Assembly (NCBI RefSeq): GCF_014673495.1
Contig: NZ_CP051006.1
Span: 4,154,001-4,218,000, forward strand
DNA: 64,000 bases
Direction: 5' to 3'
From: Streptomyces griseofuscus
GTDB taxonomy: Bacteria > Actinomycetota > Actinomycetes > Streptomycetales > Streptomycetaceae
Part shown: piece by piece, positions 7,060 to 17,400 of the stretch
Layout of the letters: each line of letters begins with the position of its first letter
Position numbering within the stretch: position 1 is the stretch's first letter
The notes under the pieces: model-generated
The model's database searches: none
Seen by the model: only the letters and a program-made list of their open reading frames with translations
What the model was told of the DNA's origin: nothing
Made by a program: the position numbers and the translations under genes

Positions 7060-8559
7060 ATGCTCCCCCGACGGATTCCTGCCCTCACCCTCAGCGCTGC
7101 CCTGGTCACGGTCACGCTGGCCGGCTGCGGATCGGGGGCCGACCGACACTCCACCGACGCTCTCACCGTCGGGCTGGTGGCCGAGCCCGCGACGCTGGAC
7201 TTCTCCACCACGGATGGCGCGGCGATCCCGCAGGCGCTGCTGGGCAACGTGTACGAGGGCCTGGTCCGGATCGATCAGCAGGGCCGAATACAGCCTGGGC
7301 TGGCGAAGAGCTACGACCGCAGCGCCGACGGTCGCACCTACATCTTCCACCTGCGCAACAACGTGAAGTTCACCAACGGGAAGGCCTTCACGGCGGACGA
7401 CGCCGTCTTCTCCATCAATCGCGTCCGGACGGTCTGGAAGCTGAAGATCGCCCAGCAGATGGACGACGTACGCAGCGCGACGAAGGTGGACGCCGACACC
7501 GTCAAGGTCACGCTGAAGCGCCCCAGCAACAACTGGCTGTACTCGATGACCACGCGCGTCGGCGCGATGTACAGCCGAGACGGGGTGTCGGACCTGAAGG
7601 AACACCCGGTCGGTACCGGTCCCTTCGAGGTGGCGAGCTGGCAGCGCGGCGACAACCTGGTCCTCAAGCGCAACACCGGTTACTGGGGCGCCAGGCCCGC
7701 GCTGGACACGGTGACCCTGAAGTACTTCAAGGACTCCGGAGCCCTGAACAACGCGATGCTCGCCGGGGACATCAACGTCCTGGGCGCCGTGCAGGCCCCC
7801 GAGACGCTGTCGATGTTCAAGGACAAGAGCCGCTTCCAGGTCATCGACGGATCCTCGACCGCGGAAGTCGTACTGTCGATGAACAACTCCCGCAAGCCCT
7901 TCCAGGACAAGCGGGTCCGGCAGGCCGTGCGGTACGCCATCGACCACGAGGCGCTGCTGAAGACCACCCGCGCCGGCCGCGGCACGCTGATCGGCTCCCA
8001 GGAGTCACCGAGCGACCCCTGGTACGCGGGCGCGTCCAACCGCTATCCGTACGACCCGGCGAAGGCCAAGCGGCTGCTGAAGGAGGCCGGGGCGGAGGGC
8101 ACCAGCATCCGGATGCGGATCCCCAACCTGCCCTACGCCGTCAGCGCGGCCCAGGTCGTCCAGGACCAGCTGGCTCAGGTCGGTCTCAAGGTGCGGATCG
8201 AACCCCTGGAGTTCCCGGCCCGCTGGCTGTCGGAGGTCTTCGACAAGGCCGACTACGACATGTCGATCATCGCCCAGGTCGAACCCCGCGACCAGTGGAT
8301 CTTCGCCGACCCGCACTACTACTTCCGCTACGACAACCCCACCTACGCCCAGCTCCTCCAGAAGGCCGATGCCGGCTCGCCGCAGGAGGCCGCCGCGGAC
8401 TACCGTCAGGCGCTGAAGCTGCTGTCCCAGGACGCGGCCGCCGACTGGCTCTACCTCATGCCGAACCTGATGGTGGCGGACAAGAGCCTGCGGGGCCTGC
8501 CGGTCAACCAGGTCGGCGAGGGACTGGAGTTCGCGGGCGTGCGGTGGTCCGGGAAGTGA
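7060..8559 (+). CDS. ABC transporter solute-binding lipoprotein (SBP_bac_5, peptide/opine/nickel type)
   Basis: The protein has 499 residues with a lipoprotein signal peptide ending in the lipobox LAGC (Cys23). It carries the family 5 binding-protein signature: LTVGLVAEPATLDF, NVYEGLVRID, LAKSYDRSADGRTYIFHLR, VKFTNGKAFTADDAVFS, HPVGTGPFEV and VRQAVRYAIDHEAL. The ATG at 7060 lies nine bases after GGAGAG; the longer upstream in-frame stretch lacks the signal peptide at its N-terminus. It is the first gene of a four-gene importer operon (7060-12152) and delivers substrate to the permeases. The ligand could be a peptide, opine or another small cationic compound; the binding pocket cannot be resolved by eye. 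Confidence 0.9.
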   Translation: MLPRRIPALTLSAALVTVTLAGCGSGADRHSTDALTVGLVAEPATLDFSTTDGAAIPQALLGNVYEGLVRIDQQGRIQPGLAKSYDRSADGRTYIFHLRNNVKFTNGKAFTADDAVFSINRVRTVWKLKIAQQMDDVRSATKVDADTVKVTLKRPSNNWLYSMTTRVGAMYSRDGVSDLKEHPVGTGPFEVASWQRGDNLVLKRNTGYWGARPALDTVTLKYFKDSGALNNAMLAGDINVLGAVQAPETLSMFKDKSRFQVIDGSSTAEVVLSMNNSRKPFQDKRVRQAVRYAIDHEALLKTTRAGRGTLIGSQESPSDPWYAGASNRYPYDPAKAKRLLKEAGAEGTSIRMRIPNLPYAVSAAQVVQDQLAQVGLKVRIEPLEFPARWLSEVFDKADYDMSIIAQVEPRDQWIFADPHYYFRYDNPTYAQLLQKADAGSPQEAAADYRQALKLLSQDAAADWLYLMPNLMVADKSLRGLPVNQVGEGLEFAGVRWSGK

Positions 8560-8596
8560 GCCACCGCGTCCGCGGCGCCGACGGTCGCGGTGCCGT

Positions 8597-9538
8597 ATGA
8601 ACCACGTCGTGCGCAGGACCGCGACCCTGCTCGTCAGCGTGGTGGTGGCCAGCTTCGTGGTATTCGCCTTCCTCGCCGTACTGCCGGGCAACGCGGCGGA
8701 GGTCGCGCTGGGCACCAACGCCACTCCTGCGGCCGTGGCCAGGCTGAGCCGGGAGTTCGGCACGGACCGGCCGTTGCTGGTGCAGTACGCCGACTGGGCC
8801 CAGGGCCTCCTGCACGGTGACTTCGGCACCTCGTACGTGACGCACGAGGCGATCGGCCCGCGGATCGCGGATCGCTTCGCGGTGACGGCCTGGCTCGTGG
8901 CGGGCGGCATGCTGGTGGCCCTGCTGCTCGCGCTGCCCGCGGGTGTGCTCGCGGCCGCCTGGCACCGCACCGGACGCGGGGCCCTGCTGTCCGGCCTCAG
9001 CCAGGTCGGTATCGCTGTCCCCGCCTTCCTCGCGGGCATCCTGCTCGTCTACACCTTCGCGGTACGCGCCGGCGCCCTGCCGGCCGGAGGGTACACACCG
9101 CTCACCGAGGACGCCCAGGACTGGGCCCGGCATCTGGTGCTGCCCTGGGTGTCGCTCGGCTTGGTCCAGGGCGCGGTGCTCACGCGCTACGTACGCTCCG
9201 CCCTGCTGTCCGTGCAGCGTCAGGACTTCATGCGCACCGCACGCGCCAAGGGGGTGCGCCGGTGGGCCGCGCTGTGCCGGCACGGGCTGCCCAACGCCGC
9301 CATCCCCGTGGTCACCGTCCTGGGCCTGCAACTGTCGAATCTCCTGGTCGGGGCGATCGTCGTCGAGCATGTCTTCGTCATCCCCGGCCTCGGCGATCTG
9401 CTGTTGCGCGGTGTGCAGGACCGCGATCTGCTGCTCGTGCAGGGCGTGGTGGTCGTTCTCGTTGTCGCGGTGCTTGTGCTGAATCTGGTGACTGACCTGC
9501 TCTACCGCGTGCTCGACCCCCGTCTGCGGAGCCGCTGA
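8597..9538 (+). CDS. ABC transporter permease, DppB/OppB type
   Basis: The protein has 313 residues with six predicted membrane helices. The N-terminal helix is followed by the large external loop typical of DppB-class permeases. The EAA loop that docks the ATPase is seen as FMRTARAKGVRRWAALCRHG followed by LPNA. The gene starts 37 bases after the binding-protein gene and its TGA overlaps the ATG of the next permease gene by one base. It forms a heterodimeric channel with the product of 9538-10353. Confidence 0.9.
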   Translation: MNHVVRRTATLLVSVVVASFVVFAFLAVLPGNAAEVALGTNATPAAVARLSREFGTDRPLLVQYADWAQGLLHGDFGTSYVTHEAIGPRIADRFAVTAWLVAGGMLVALLLALPAGVLAAAWHRTGRGALLSGLSQVGIAVPAFLAGILLVYTFAVRAGALPAGGYTPLTEDAQDWARHLVLPWVSLGLVQGAVLTRYVRSALLSVQRQDFMRTARAKGVRRWAALCRHGLPNAAIPVVTVLGLQLSNLLVGAIVVEHVFVIPGLGDLLLRGVQDRDLLLVQGVVVVLVVAVLVLNLVTDLLYRVLDPRLRSR

Positions 9539-10349
9539 TGAGATCCCGGGCAACTCTGCTGACCGGCTGCCTGATCGTCGCTCTCGTGCTCGCCGTGGCC
9601 GCCGTCTCCATGGTGTGGACTCCGTACGATCCCAACCACGTGGACGCCGCCCGGCAACTCGCCGGCGCGGGCGGTGAACACCTGTTGGGGACAGACCAGT
9701 TCGGCCGTGACGTGGCCAGCCGCCTGATGGTGGGTGCCCGCATCACCGTCTTCGCCGGTGTCGTCGCCGTGGGCATCGCGCTGCTGGCCGGGGTACCCAT
9801 GGGCGTGGTCGCCGGGATGACGGGCGGCTGGCTCAGCGCCGTCATCATGCGCGTGAGCGACTTCCTCCTGGCCTTCCCCGCCCTGCTGCTGGCCATCATG
9901 CTGGCGGCCGTCTACGGCTCCGGCACACTGACCGCGATGGTGGCGATCGGGATCGCCTCGGCCCCGGGTTTCGCCCGGGTCAGCAGGGCCGCGACGCTGC
10001 GCGTCATGACCGCGGAGTACATCGACGCGGCACGGCTGGCCAAGCGCGGCCGCGTCGCGATCGCCCTGCGGCACGTGCTGCCGAACATCGCGGACATCGT
10101 CATCGTGCAGGCGTCCGTGTCGTTCTCCACCGCGATCCTGGCCGAGGCGGCCCTGTCCTACCTCGGGCTCGGCACGACGCCTCCGACCCCCTCCTGGGGA
10201 CGGATGCTCCAGGAGTCACAGGATCTGCTCTTCTCCACGCCCCAGCTCTCCCTGTGGCCCGGGCTCGCTGTCGCGGCCACCGTGCTGGGGCTCAACCTCC
10301 TCGGCGACGGTCTGCGTGACCGCGTGGACCCTGCTCTCGAAGGAGTGCG

Positions 10350-10353
<4 letters not shown>
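9538..10353 (+). CDS. ABC transporter permease, DppC/OppC type
   Basis: The protein has 271 residues, an N-terminal helix, then the conserved GTDQFGRDVASRLMVGAR segment that marks DppC-type permeases. Several helices and the EAA loop (YIDAARLAKRGRVAIALRH, VLPN) follow. The C-terminus carries the SYLGLGTTPPTPSWGRML motif of this class. Start and stop overlap the neighbouring genes (TGATG and ATGA), indicating a tightly coupled operon. Confidence 0.9.
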
Positions 10354-12152
<1,799 letters not shown>

Positions 12153-12177
12153 AGACCGGCGGCCCGGCCCCGCCCGC

Positions 12178-13203
12178 TCAACTGCGGCGTGCCGCGCGGG
12201 ACATCCAGGCCGCGACCGCCGCGCCCGAGACGTTGTGCCACACGGAGAAGATGGCTGCGGGCAGAGCCGCCGCCGGACTGAAGTGGGCGGTGGCGAGCGA
12301 GGCCGCGAGGCCGGAGTTCTGCATGCCGACCTCGAACGCCATGGCCCGGCTCGCCGGCCGGCTGAGGCGCGCCAGCTTCCCGGCGCCGTAACCGAGCAGC
12401 AGGCCGAGGCCGTTGTGCAGCACCACTGCGAGGAACACCAGGGCGGCCGCGTCCTTGATGCGAGCGGCGCTGCCCGAGATGACGACGAGCACGATGACGG
12501 CGACGGCGACGGCGGAGAGCCAGGGAAGCAGCCGCAGGACCCGGTCCACGTAACGGCCGACGGCCAGCCGTACGGCCAAGCCGACGAGGACCGGGGCCAG
12601 CACCGTCTTGAGAATGTCCACCACCATGGAACCGGCGTCGACCGAGAGGAACTTCCCGGCGAGCAGCAGCGTGAGGGGCGGCGTCACCAGCGGTGCGACC
12701 ACCGTGGAGACCGTCGCCACCGAGACGGACAGCGCGACGTCTCCCCGGGCCAGGTAGGTGATCACGTTCGACGCCGTACCGCTCGGGGCGCAACCGACGA
12801 GGATGACACCGGCCGCCAGCTGAGGGGGCAGATCCAGCACCGTCGCGACCAGCCAGCCCAGGCCGGGCATGATGACGTAGTGGGCGACCAGGCCCAGCCC
12901 CACAGGCCAGGGGCGTCTGGCGATCGCGGTGAAGTCCGGCGGCGTCAGGGTCAGTCCCATGAGGAACATCACCACGCCCAGCATCCACGGCACGGCGGGC
13001 GCCCAGCCCGTGAAGTGCGCCGGCCAGAGCAGCCCGATCACACCGGCCGCGACCACCAGAAGGGGGAAGAGGACGACGGCACGTCGTGCCGCCCGGTCGG
13101 CGGACGGAACGTCAGCGGGAGGGGAGGGGGCGTCCGGGGTGGTCGGCGTCTCGGGTAACGAGGACAGCTCATCGCCGGAGACGCTCTGGTGCTCGCTAGG
13201 CAT
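12178..13203 (-). CDS. BASS-family (bile acid:sodium symporter-like) membrane transporter
   Basis: The protein has 341 residues. A 40-residue hydrophilic N-terminus precedes about ten hydrophobic helices. Family features are a GVVMFLMGLTL helix, the unwound crossover LVGCAPSGTASNVITYLARGD, and a later FEVGMQNSGLAASLA segment. Such proteins move organic anions with sodium in many bacteria; the substrate here is unknown. It is convergent with the ABC operon (26 bases between stops). The start ATG at 13203 has AGGGTG upstream; continuing the frame further upstream gives no conserved sequence. Confidence 0.87.
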   Translation of the reverse strand: MPSEHQSVSGDELSSLPETPTTPDAPSPPADVPSADRAARRAVVLFPLLVVAAGVIGLLWPAHFTGWAPAVPWMLGVVMFLMGLTLTPPDFTAIARRPWPVGLGLVAHYVIMPGLGWLVATVLDLPPQLAAGVILVGCAPSGTASNVITYLARGDVALSVSVATVSTVVAPLVTPPLTLLLAGKFLSVDAGSMVVDILKTVLAPVLVGLAVRLAVGRYVDRVLRLLPWLSAVAVAVIVLVVISGSAARIKDAAALVFLAVVLHNGLGLLLGYGAGKLARLSRPASRAMAFEVGMQNSGLAASLATAHFSPAAALPAAIFSVWHNVSGAAVAAWMSRAARRS

Positions 13204-13270
13204 GACCGGCACCCTAGCCCGTAGCCGAGCGGGCCACCGAAACATTTGACGGTCAAGGGGCCACCGGCAG

Positions 13271-13531
13271 GACCCGGCCGAGCGGGGTCGCGGCAGCGGG
13301 CAGGCGGGCGCCGACCAGCTGTTCTGGGCGGCCCGTCTCGCCGCCCTCGGCGCCGCCACCGCCCCGATCCCCTTCCGGTCCCTCACCGCCGAACGGCTCT
13401 CCGACGCACTCCACCGTGTCGTGACCCAACAGGCGTACGCACGAGCCGCCATGAGAGCCGCGCACCACATGGCGACCGAGGACGGGGCGGGGCAGGCCCT
13501 CAAGGCCGTCGGGCAGTTGACCGAGGGATGA
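13271..13531 (+). pseudogene. C-terminal remnant of a GT1-family glycosyltransferase
   Basis: This lies in the 13204-13814 interval, which has no intact gene. The plus strand reads GADQLFWAARLAALGAATAP, then IPFRSLTAERLSDALHRV and ending EDGAGQALKAVGQL before a TGA at 13529. This is the nucleotide-sugar-binding C-terminus of UDP-glycosyltransferase-like enzymes (GDQ.FWA...LGA...PIPF...LT...L). No start codon or N-terminal domain is present, so it is a truncated relic. Confidence 0.65.
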
Positions 13532-13639
13532 GGCCGGTCCGTCCGCTCATCCATGGGAGCCGATGACTCCGGCCGACGGCGCAGGAGCCCGGCCCGCATG
13601 ACCACCCGCCGCACAGGCCGTCCGCCACGACGGGCTGCC

Positions 13640-13745
13640 GGGGCGGACCGACGCGAAGGCCGCCTCGAAGGTGGTGTTGCGGGTGATCTTGTACGACGCG
13701 ACGAGGTTCCCGTGCGCGTCGACCTTGCCGCTCTTGAGCCGCGGG
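13640..13745 (-). pseudogene. fragment of a secreted Ig-like-repeat protein
   Basis: The minus strand reads RLKSGKVDAHGNLVASYKIT followed by RNTTFEAAFA. This is the strand pattern of Ig-like repeats in Streptomyces surface proteins (K.G.V...G.L..SYK..RNTTF.A.F). It is only about 35 residues long with no start. I regard it as a relic of a larger deleted gene. Bases 13745-13814 show nothing recognisable. Confidence 0.45.
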
Positions 13746-13814
13746 CGCGACGTGCCCGCCGGCTGGTTGCCCCCGGACCCGGGCCGGGCGGGGCGGGCCA
13801 CGACGGACTCGCGC

Positions 13815-14336
13815 TCACTGCCCGGCAGGCTCGTCGTAGTCGTCGAGAAGAGGACTGTGACGTTCCGTCAGCGGGCCGACGCCGAGGTCTTCCCGCATGA
13901 GCTTGCGCATCCTGGCGGCCGCCTGACCGCGGGCCTCCCAGCGGGCGCGGTCCTCCGGGCTGCCGACCGGGGTGCCGGTGGCGTAGCCGTCGCAGATGCG
14001 GCGCAGGCAGTGGAACACGCCGTTGGACGCCTTGACGACGGGCTGGGGGGCGATGAGCCACATCCGTTCCGAGGCGGTGCTGATGCCGGAGTCCCGGAAG
14101 GCGTCGCGCAGCGCGAGGGCGCGCTCGCCGTCGGACGGGTGCTCGCGCCGGGCCAGCGCCCGCAGGGTCTCGCCGAGGACCTTCACGGTGGTGGTGTACT
14201 GCGTATAGATGTCGAGCCGCAGCCGAAGGGCCTCTTTGGCGTCGTCGTGCTTCCACCGGTTCCGGTCGGCGACGACGGTGGCGACGATACCGATCGCGGC
14301 ACCGGCCAGGGTGGAGAGCAGCGGCAGCGAGTCCAT
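13815..14336 (-). CDS. small membrane-anchored protein of unknown function
   Basis: The protein has 173 residues. It has one N-terminal transmembrane helix (residues 3-23, LPLLSTLAGAAIGIVATVVAD) followed by a helical, charge-rich cytoplasmic domain (WKHDDAKEALRLRLDIYTQY, ALARREHPSDGERALALRD, ARWEARGQAAARMRKLMRED). Single-helix proteins of this shape are common hypothetical proteins in Streptomyces and I do not recognise a function. It diverges from the secreted-protein gene at 14604. The start is the ATG at 14336; the ribosome binding site is poor. Confidence 0.75.
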   Translation of the reverse strand: MDSLPLLSTLAGAAIGIVATVVADRNRWKHDDAKEALRLRLDIYTQYTTTVKVLGETLRALARREHPSDGERALALRDAFRDSGISTASERMWLIAPQPVVKASNGVFHCLRRICDGYATGTPVGSPEDRARWEARGQAAARMRKLMREDLGVGPLTERHSPLLDDYDEPAGQ

Positions 14337-14603
14337 GCGGGCCAGCTTGGGGCACCGGGGGGTGGGGGCACCAGGGGGGCGGACGGGGGGCTGACAGGTC
14401 TGTCCTGGTCATCGACAACCGTGGGCACCGACAACGGGAGCGGCGTCAGCAAACCCGCGCTCCCCATGGGCACTTGGTCGCGCCCAAGTCCCGGAAATCC
14501 CATGCGACCGGCGGCGTCGGCCCATACGATCTCCTCGCCGTCCGCACACCTGTGCCTATCGGGGCGCCGTATGCGGGCATCCAAACGGGAGGACCACTTG
14601 TCC

Positions 14604-15992
14604 ATGTCCTTCGGCGCGCGCTCGCGTGCCGCCCTCGCTTCCCTGGGAACCCTCGGCCTGGCGCTGGTCGCCGGCGTGTCACCGGCGAGTGCGGCCGACG
14701 GGAAGCCGACCACGCCCACCCAGCTGTTCAACGGCTACCGGACCTGCTCGACCGACGCGGACCGGCCCACGTACCTCTCCGCGGTCGGCAACCTTGTCGT
14801 GGAGGGCATTCCCGGGACTGCCGACACCACCGGCAGCCCTTCGGTCAGCATCCGCTACCAGGTCTTCCCGGTCGGCGATCCGACCCGCACCGCCACGGTC
14901 ACCCGCGACCACACGGCCGCCGGGTACGAGGCTCCCGGCATCCTGCCCGCCGACGCGCTCACCGACGGCCAGACCTACGCGTGGCAGGCACAGACGGTGG
15001 TCGGGGACGCGGTCTCGGACTGGACGTCCCCCTGCTTCATCACGATCGACAGCTCCCGCCCGGCGAACGCGCCCACCGTCTCCTCGCCGAACTACCCTCC
15101 GACCGGCTGGAACCAGGGCGGCGAGCCGGTCACGTTCAAGCTGAGCCCGAACGGCGTCGACGACGTCACCGGGTACGAGTACTCCTGGCAGCAGGATCTC
15201 CCGGTCATCGGCACGTCGATCGGCGACCACGGCATTCCGCAGCCCGTCGACCCGTATGCGGATACGAAATATTTCACGCGCGCCGACGCGACCGACGGTT
15301 CGGCCACGATCAGCCTGGTCCCGCCGACCGGTGTCGGGCCGATGACCCTGTGGGTGCGGAGCCTCGACCGGGCCTACAACTCCTCGGCGACCAGCAGTTA
15401 CGGCTTCTACGTCAGCTCGACGGCACCCACCCTCACCCCGGCCGTCCCGTCGCCCGAGTTCGGCGTGCCGACCACGTTCACGCTCCGGCCCGATCCGGCG
15501 CTCCAGGCGAAGAGCCCGGTGGTCGGCTACTCCGTGCACACCAGTGGGGGCTCCACCCCTGACAGGACCATCGACGTCGCGGCGGCCGCGGACGGCACGG
15601 CGGACGTGCAGCTCACGCTGGACGGCGTCTACGGCGAGTTCGTCCAGGTGACCAGCAAGAGCGCGAACGGCTGGGTCAGCGACGCGGCCTCGTGGAGCAG
15701 CAGCTACGACACCACGCCGGCCGTCGCTTCGGACGTCTACCCCGAGTACGGGTCGAGCGGCGGGGTCGGCGTCCCGGGCACCTTCACGTTCACCTCGAAG
15801 GTGAAGGACGTCGTGAGCTTCACGTACTCCTTCAACGGGGGCCCGGAGGCCACGGTCGCCGCGGGTGCCGACGGTACCGCGAGCGTCGACTGGACCCCGG
15901 ACTCGGACGGCGGCACCGACCTCATGGTCAGCGCGACGACCGGCTCGGGCATCCAACTGGCGCCCTACGACTACTTCTTCACCGTGAACTGA
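14604..15992 (+). CDS. secreted beta-sandwich repeat protein
   Basis: The protein has 462 residues. A signal peptide (residues 1-29, ending SPASA before ADGKPTTPTQLFNGY) is followed by several Ig/Fn3-like beta modules with repeated GEPVTFKLSPNG, VPTTFTLRPDP and VPGTFTFTSKVKD strands. The protein ends in a fourth module. It resembles secreted Streptomyces proteins that carry only carbohydrate- or surface-binding beta domains and no visible catalytic residues. The ATG at 14604 is used here; a TTG at 14598 lies closer to the GGGAGGA site and is equally possible. A role in adhesion or binding is inference. Confidence 0.8.
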   Translation: MSFGARSRAALASLGTLGLALVAGVSPASAADGKPTTPTQLFNGYRTCSTDADRPTYLSAVGNLVVEGIPGTADTTGSPSVSIRYQVFPVGDPTRTATVTRDHTAAGYEAPGILPADALTDGQTYAWQAQTVVGDAVSDWTSPCFITIDSSRPANAPTVSSPNYPPTGWNQGGEPVTFKLSPNGVDDVTGYEYSWQQDLPVIGTSIGDHGIPQPVDPYADTKYFTRADATDGSATISLVPPTGVGPMTLWVRSLDRAYNSSATSSYGFYVSSTAPTLTPAVPSPEFGVPTTFTLRPDPALQAKSPVVGYSVHTSGGSTPDRTIDVAAAADGTADVQLTLDGVYGEFVQVTSKSANGWVSDAASWSSSYDTTPAVASDVYPEYGSSGGVGVPGTFTFTSKVKDVVSFTYSFNGGPEATVAAGADGTASVDWTPDSDGGTDLMVSATTGSGIQLAPYDYFFTVN

Positions 15993-16017
15993 GACCGCGG
16001 ATCGGCGGATCGCCTAC

Positions 16018-17400
16018 TCACCCGATGGTGACCACCCGGGCCCAGGGTGGTGGGGTGTCCGGGAGGTGGTCGGGGTTCTCCTCGTCGGTGGGGCGGGGTG
16101 GGCGGGGGAAGAGGCCGACGACGCTGCGGCAGGGCGGGGGCGCGGAGGGCCAGGGGGTCTGGCCGTCGGTGAGGGCGACGATCACGTCGGGGCGGGAGCG
16201 CAGCGCCCGCGCGAAGCCGGAGCGCAGATCCGTGCCCCCGCCGCCGACCAGCGGGATGTCCTCCGCGCGGCACAGCGGTACGGCGATCCCGGCCGCCGCG
16301 TCGCAGGAGATCACCGAGACCAGGTCCCGTCGGCCGCCCACCGCCCGGGAGATCGCCGCCACCTCCAGCAGCGCGCTGCCCAGCTCGGCGTCGCTCACCG
16401 AACCGGAGGTGTCGATCACCACACACACCCGGGGCGGGCTGCGGCGCAGACTCGGCAGCAGCACCCCGGGGACACCGGCCGAGCGGCGGGAGGGGCGCCG
16501 GTAGCTGTGGTTCTCGCCCACTCCCGGCGCACCGGCCGCCGCCCGGACCGCCGCGCCGAGCAACTGCCGCCACGGCTGCGGGGGATGGAACACCGCGTCC
16601 GCCCATCTGCGCCATCCCTCGGGTGCGTCGCCCGGCCTGCCCCTGATGCCCTCCGCGACCCGGAAGCGGACCGCGTCCCGCTGCTGTCTGCTCAGTCCGT
16701 GTGCCCCGTCGGGTCCCAGCTCCCACGGCCGCCGCTGCCCGTCGGCGCCGCTGCCGCAGTCCAGCCAGGCCAGGTCCGCGGTGAGTCCGGACATCGACGC
16801 CGTCCGCAGGTACTCCTCCATCAGCAGCCCGTTGGGCAGCCCCAGCAGGGACGGCAGGACCGCGCCGGCCGGCCGGGGCAGGCCGTCGCCGTAGATGTCG
16901 TCGTTGATCTCGAAGTCGGCGGCGATGTTCTGCCGCAGCCGCAGCCACGCCCGGCCCTCGGCCGTGGCGCCGCGCTCACCCGGGCCGGGGCCCTCGTGCT
17001 CGCGGGCGTACCGCTCGCCGCGTCCGTGGTGGTCCCGGAGCAGGTGGGAGACCTCGTGCACCCAGACCCCGGCCAGCTCCTCCAGCGGGGTGCGGGCCAC
17101 GAAGCCGGGTGAGACGTAGCAGCGCCAGTGCGCGTCCACCGCCATCGTCGGCACCGCGCGGTCCTCGACCACGTGCAGCGCGAAGAGGGCGGCGGCGAGG
17201 TAGGGGCGGACCTGCACCGCATGGAGGCGGGCGGCGAGCAACTTGTCCAGATCCAGGGGGAGTCCGGGGCGGGGGCCGGCGCTGTCCGGCCCGCCGGGAG
17301 TGGCCGGGGGGCGCGGGGTGATGGTGGTGGTGGGGCGTACCGGGCGGGGTGGGGGCACCGGGCGCGGCACCGGGTTCGGGTTCGGGGTCGGGGTCGTCAT
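16018..17400 (-). CDS. VWA / metallopeptidase-like protein (DUF2201 type)
   Basis: The protein has 460 residues. After a proline-rich N-terminus (1-45) comes a zinc-peptidase-like helix with HEVSH (115-119), then a C-terminal VWA-like domain with a MIDAS-like DTSGSVSDAELG and a later ALTDGQTPWPS. This is the two-domain VWA-like metallopeptidase family normally encoded beside a MoxR ATPase. The ATG overlaps the MoxR stop by one base (TGATG). By analogy with known MoxR-VWA pairs it probably helps assemble or remodel a protein complex or metal site. The substrate is unknown. Confidence 0.88.
   Translation of the reverse strand: MTTPTPNPNPVPRPVPPPRPVRPTTTITPRPPATPGGPDSAGPRPGLPLDLDKLLAARLHAVQVRPYLAAALFALHVVEDRAVPTMAVDAHWRCYVSPGFVARTPLEELAGVWVHEVSHLLRDHHGRGERYAREHEGPGPGERGATAEGRAWLRLRQNIAADFEINDDIYGDGLPRPAGAVLPSLLGLPNGLLMEEYLRTASMSGLTADLAWLDCGSGADGQRRPWELGPDGAHGLSRQQRDAVRFRVAEGIRGRPGDAPEGWRRWADAVFHPPQPWRQLLGAAVRAAAGAPGVGENHSYRRPSRRSAGVPGVLLPSLRRSPPRVCVVIDTSGSVSDAELGSALLEVAAISRAVGGRRDLVSVISCDAAAGIAVPLCRAEDIPLVGGGGTDLRSGFARALRSRPDVIVALTDGQTPWPSAPPPCRSVVGLFPRPPRPTDEENPDHLPDTPPPWARVVTIG

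Noticed and set aside
13671..14603. Long in-frame extension upstream of the secreted-protein gene
   Set aside because: The added residues are low-complexity Gly/Arg and precede the signal peptide, and the frame overlaps the opposite-strand gene at 13815-14336.
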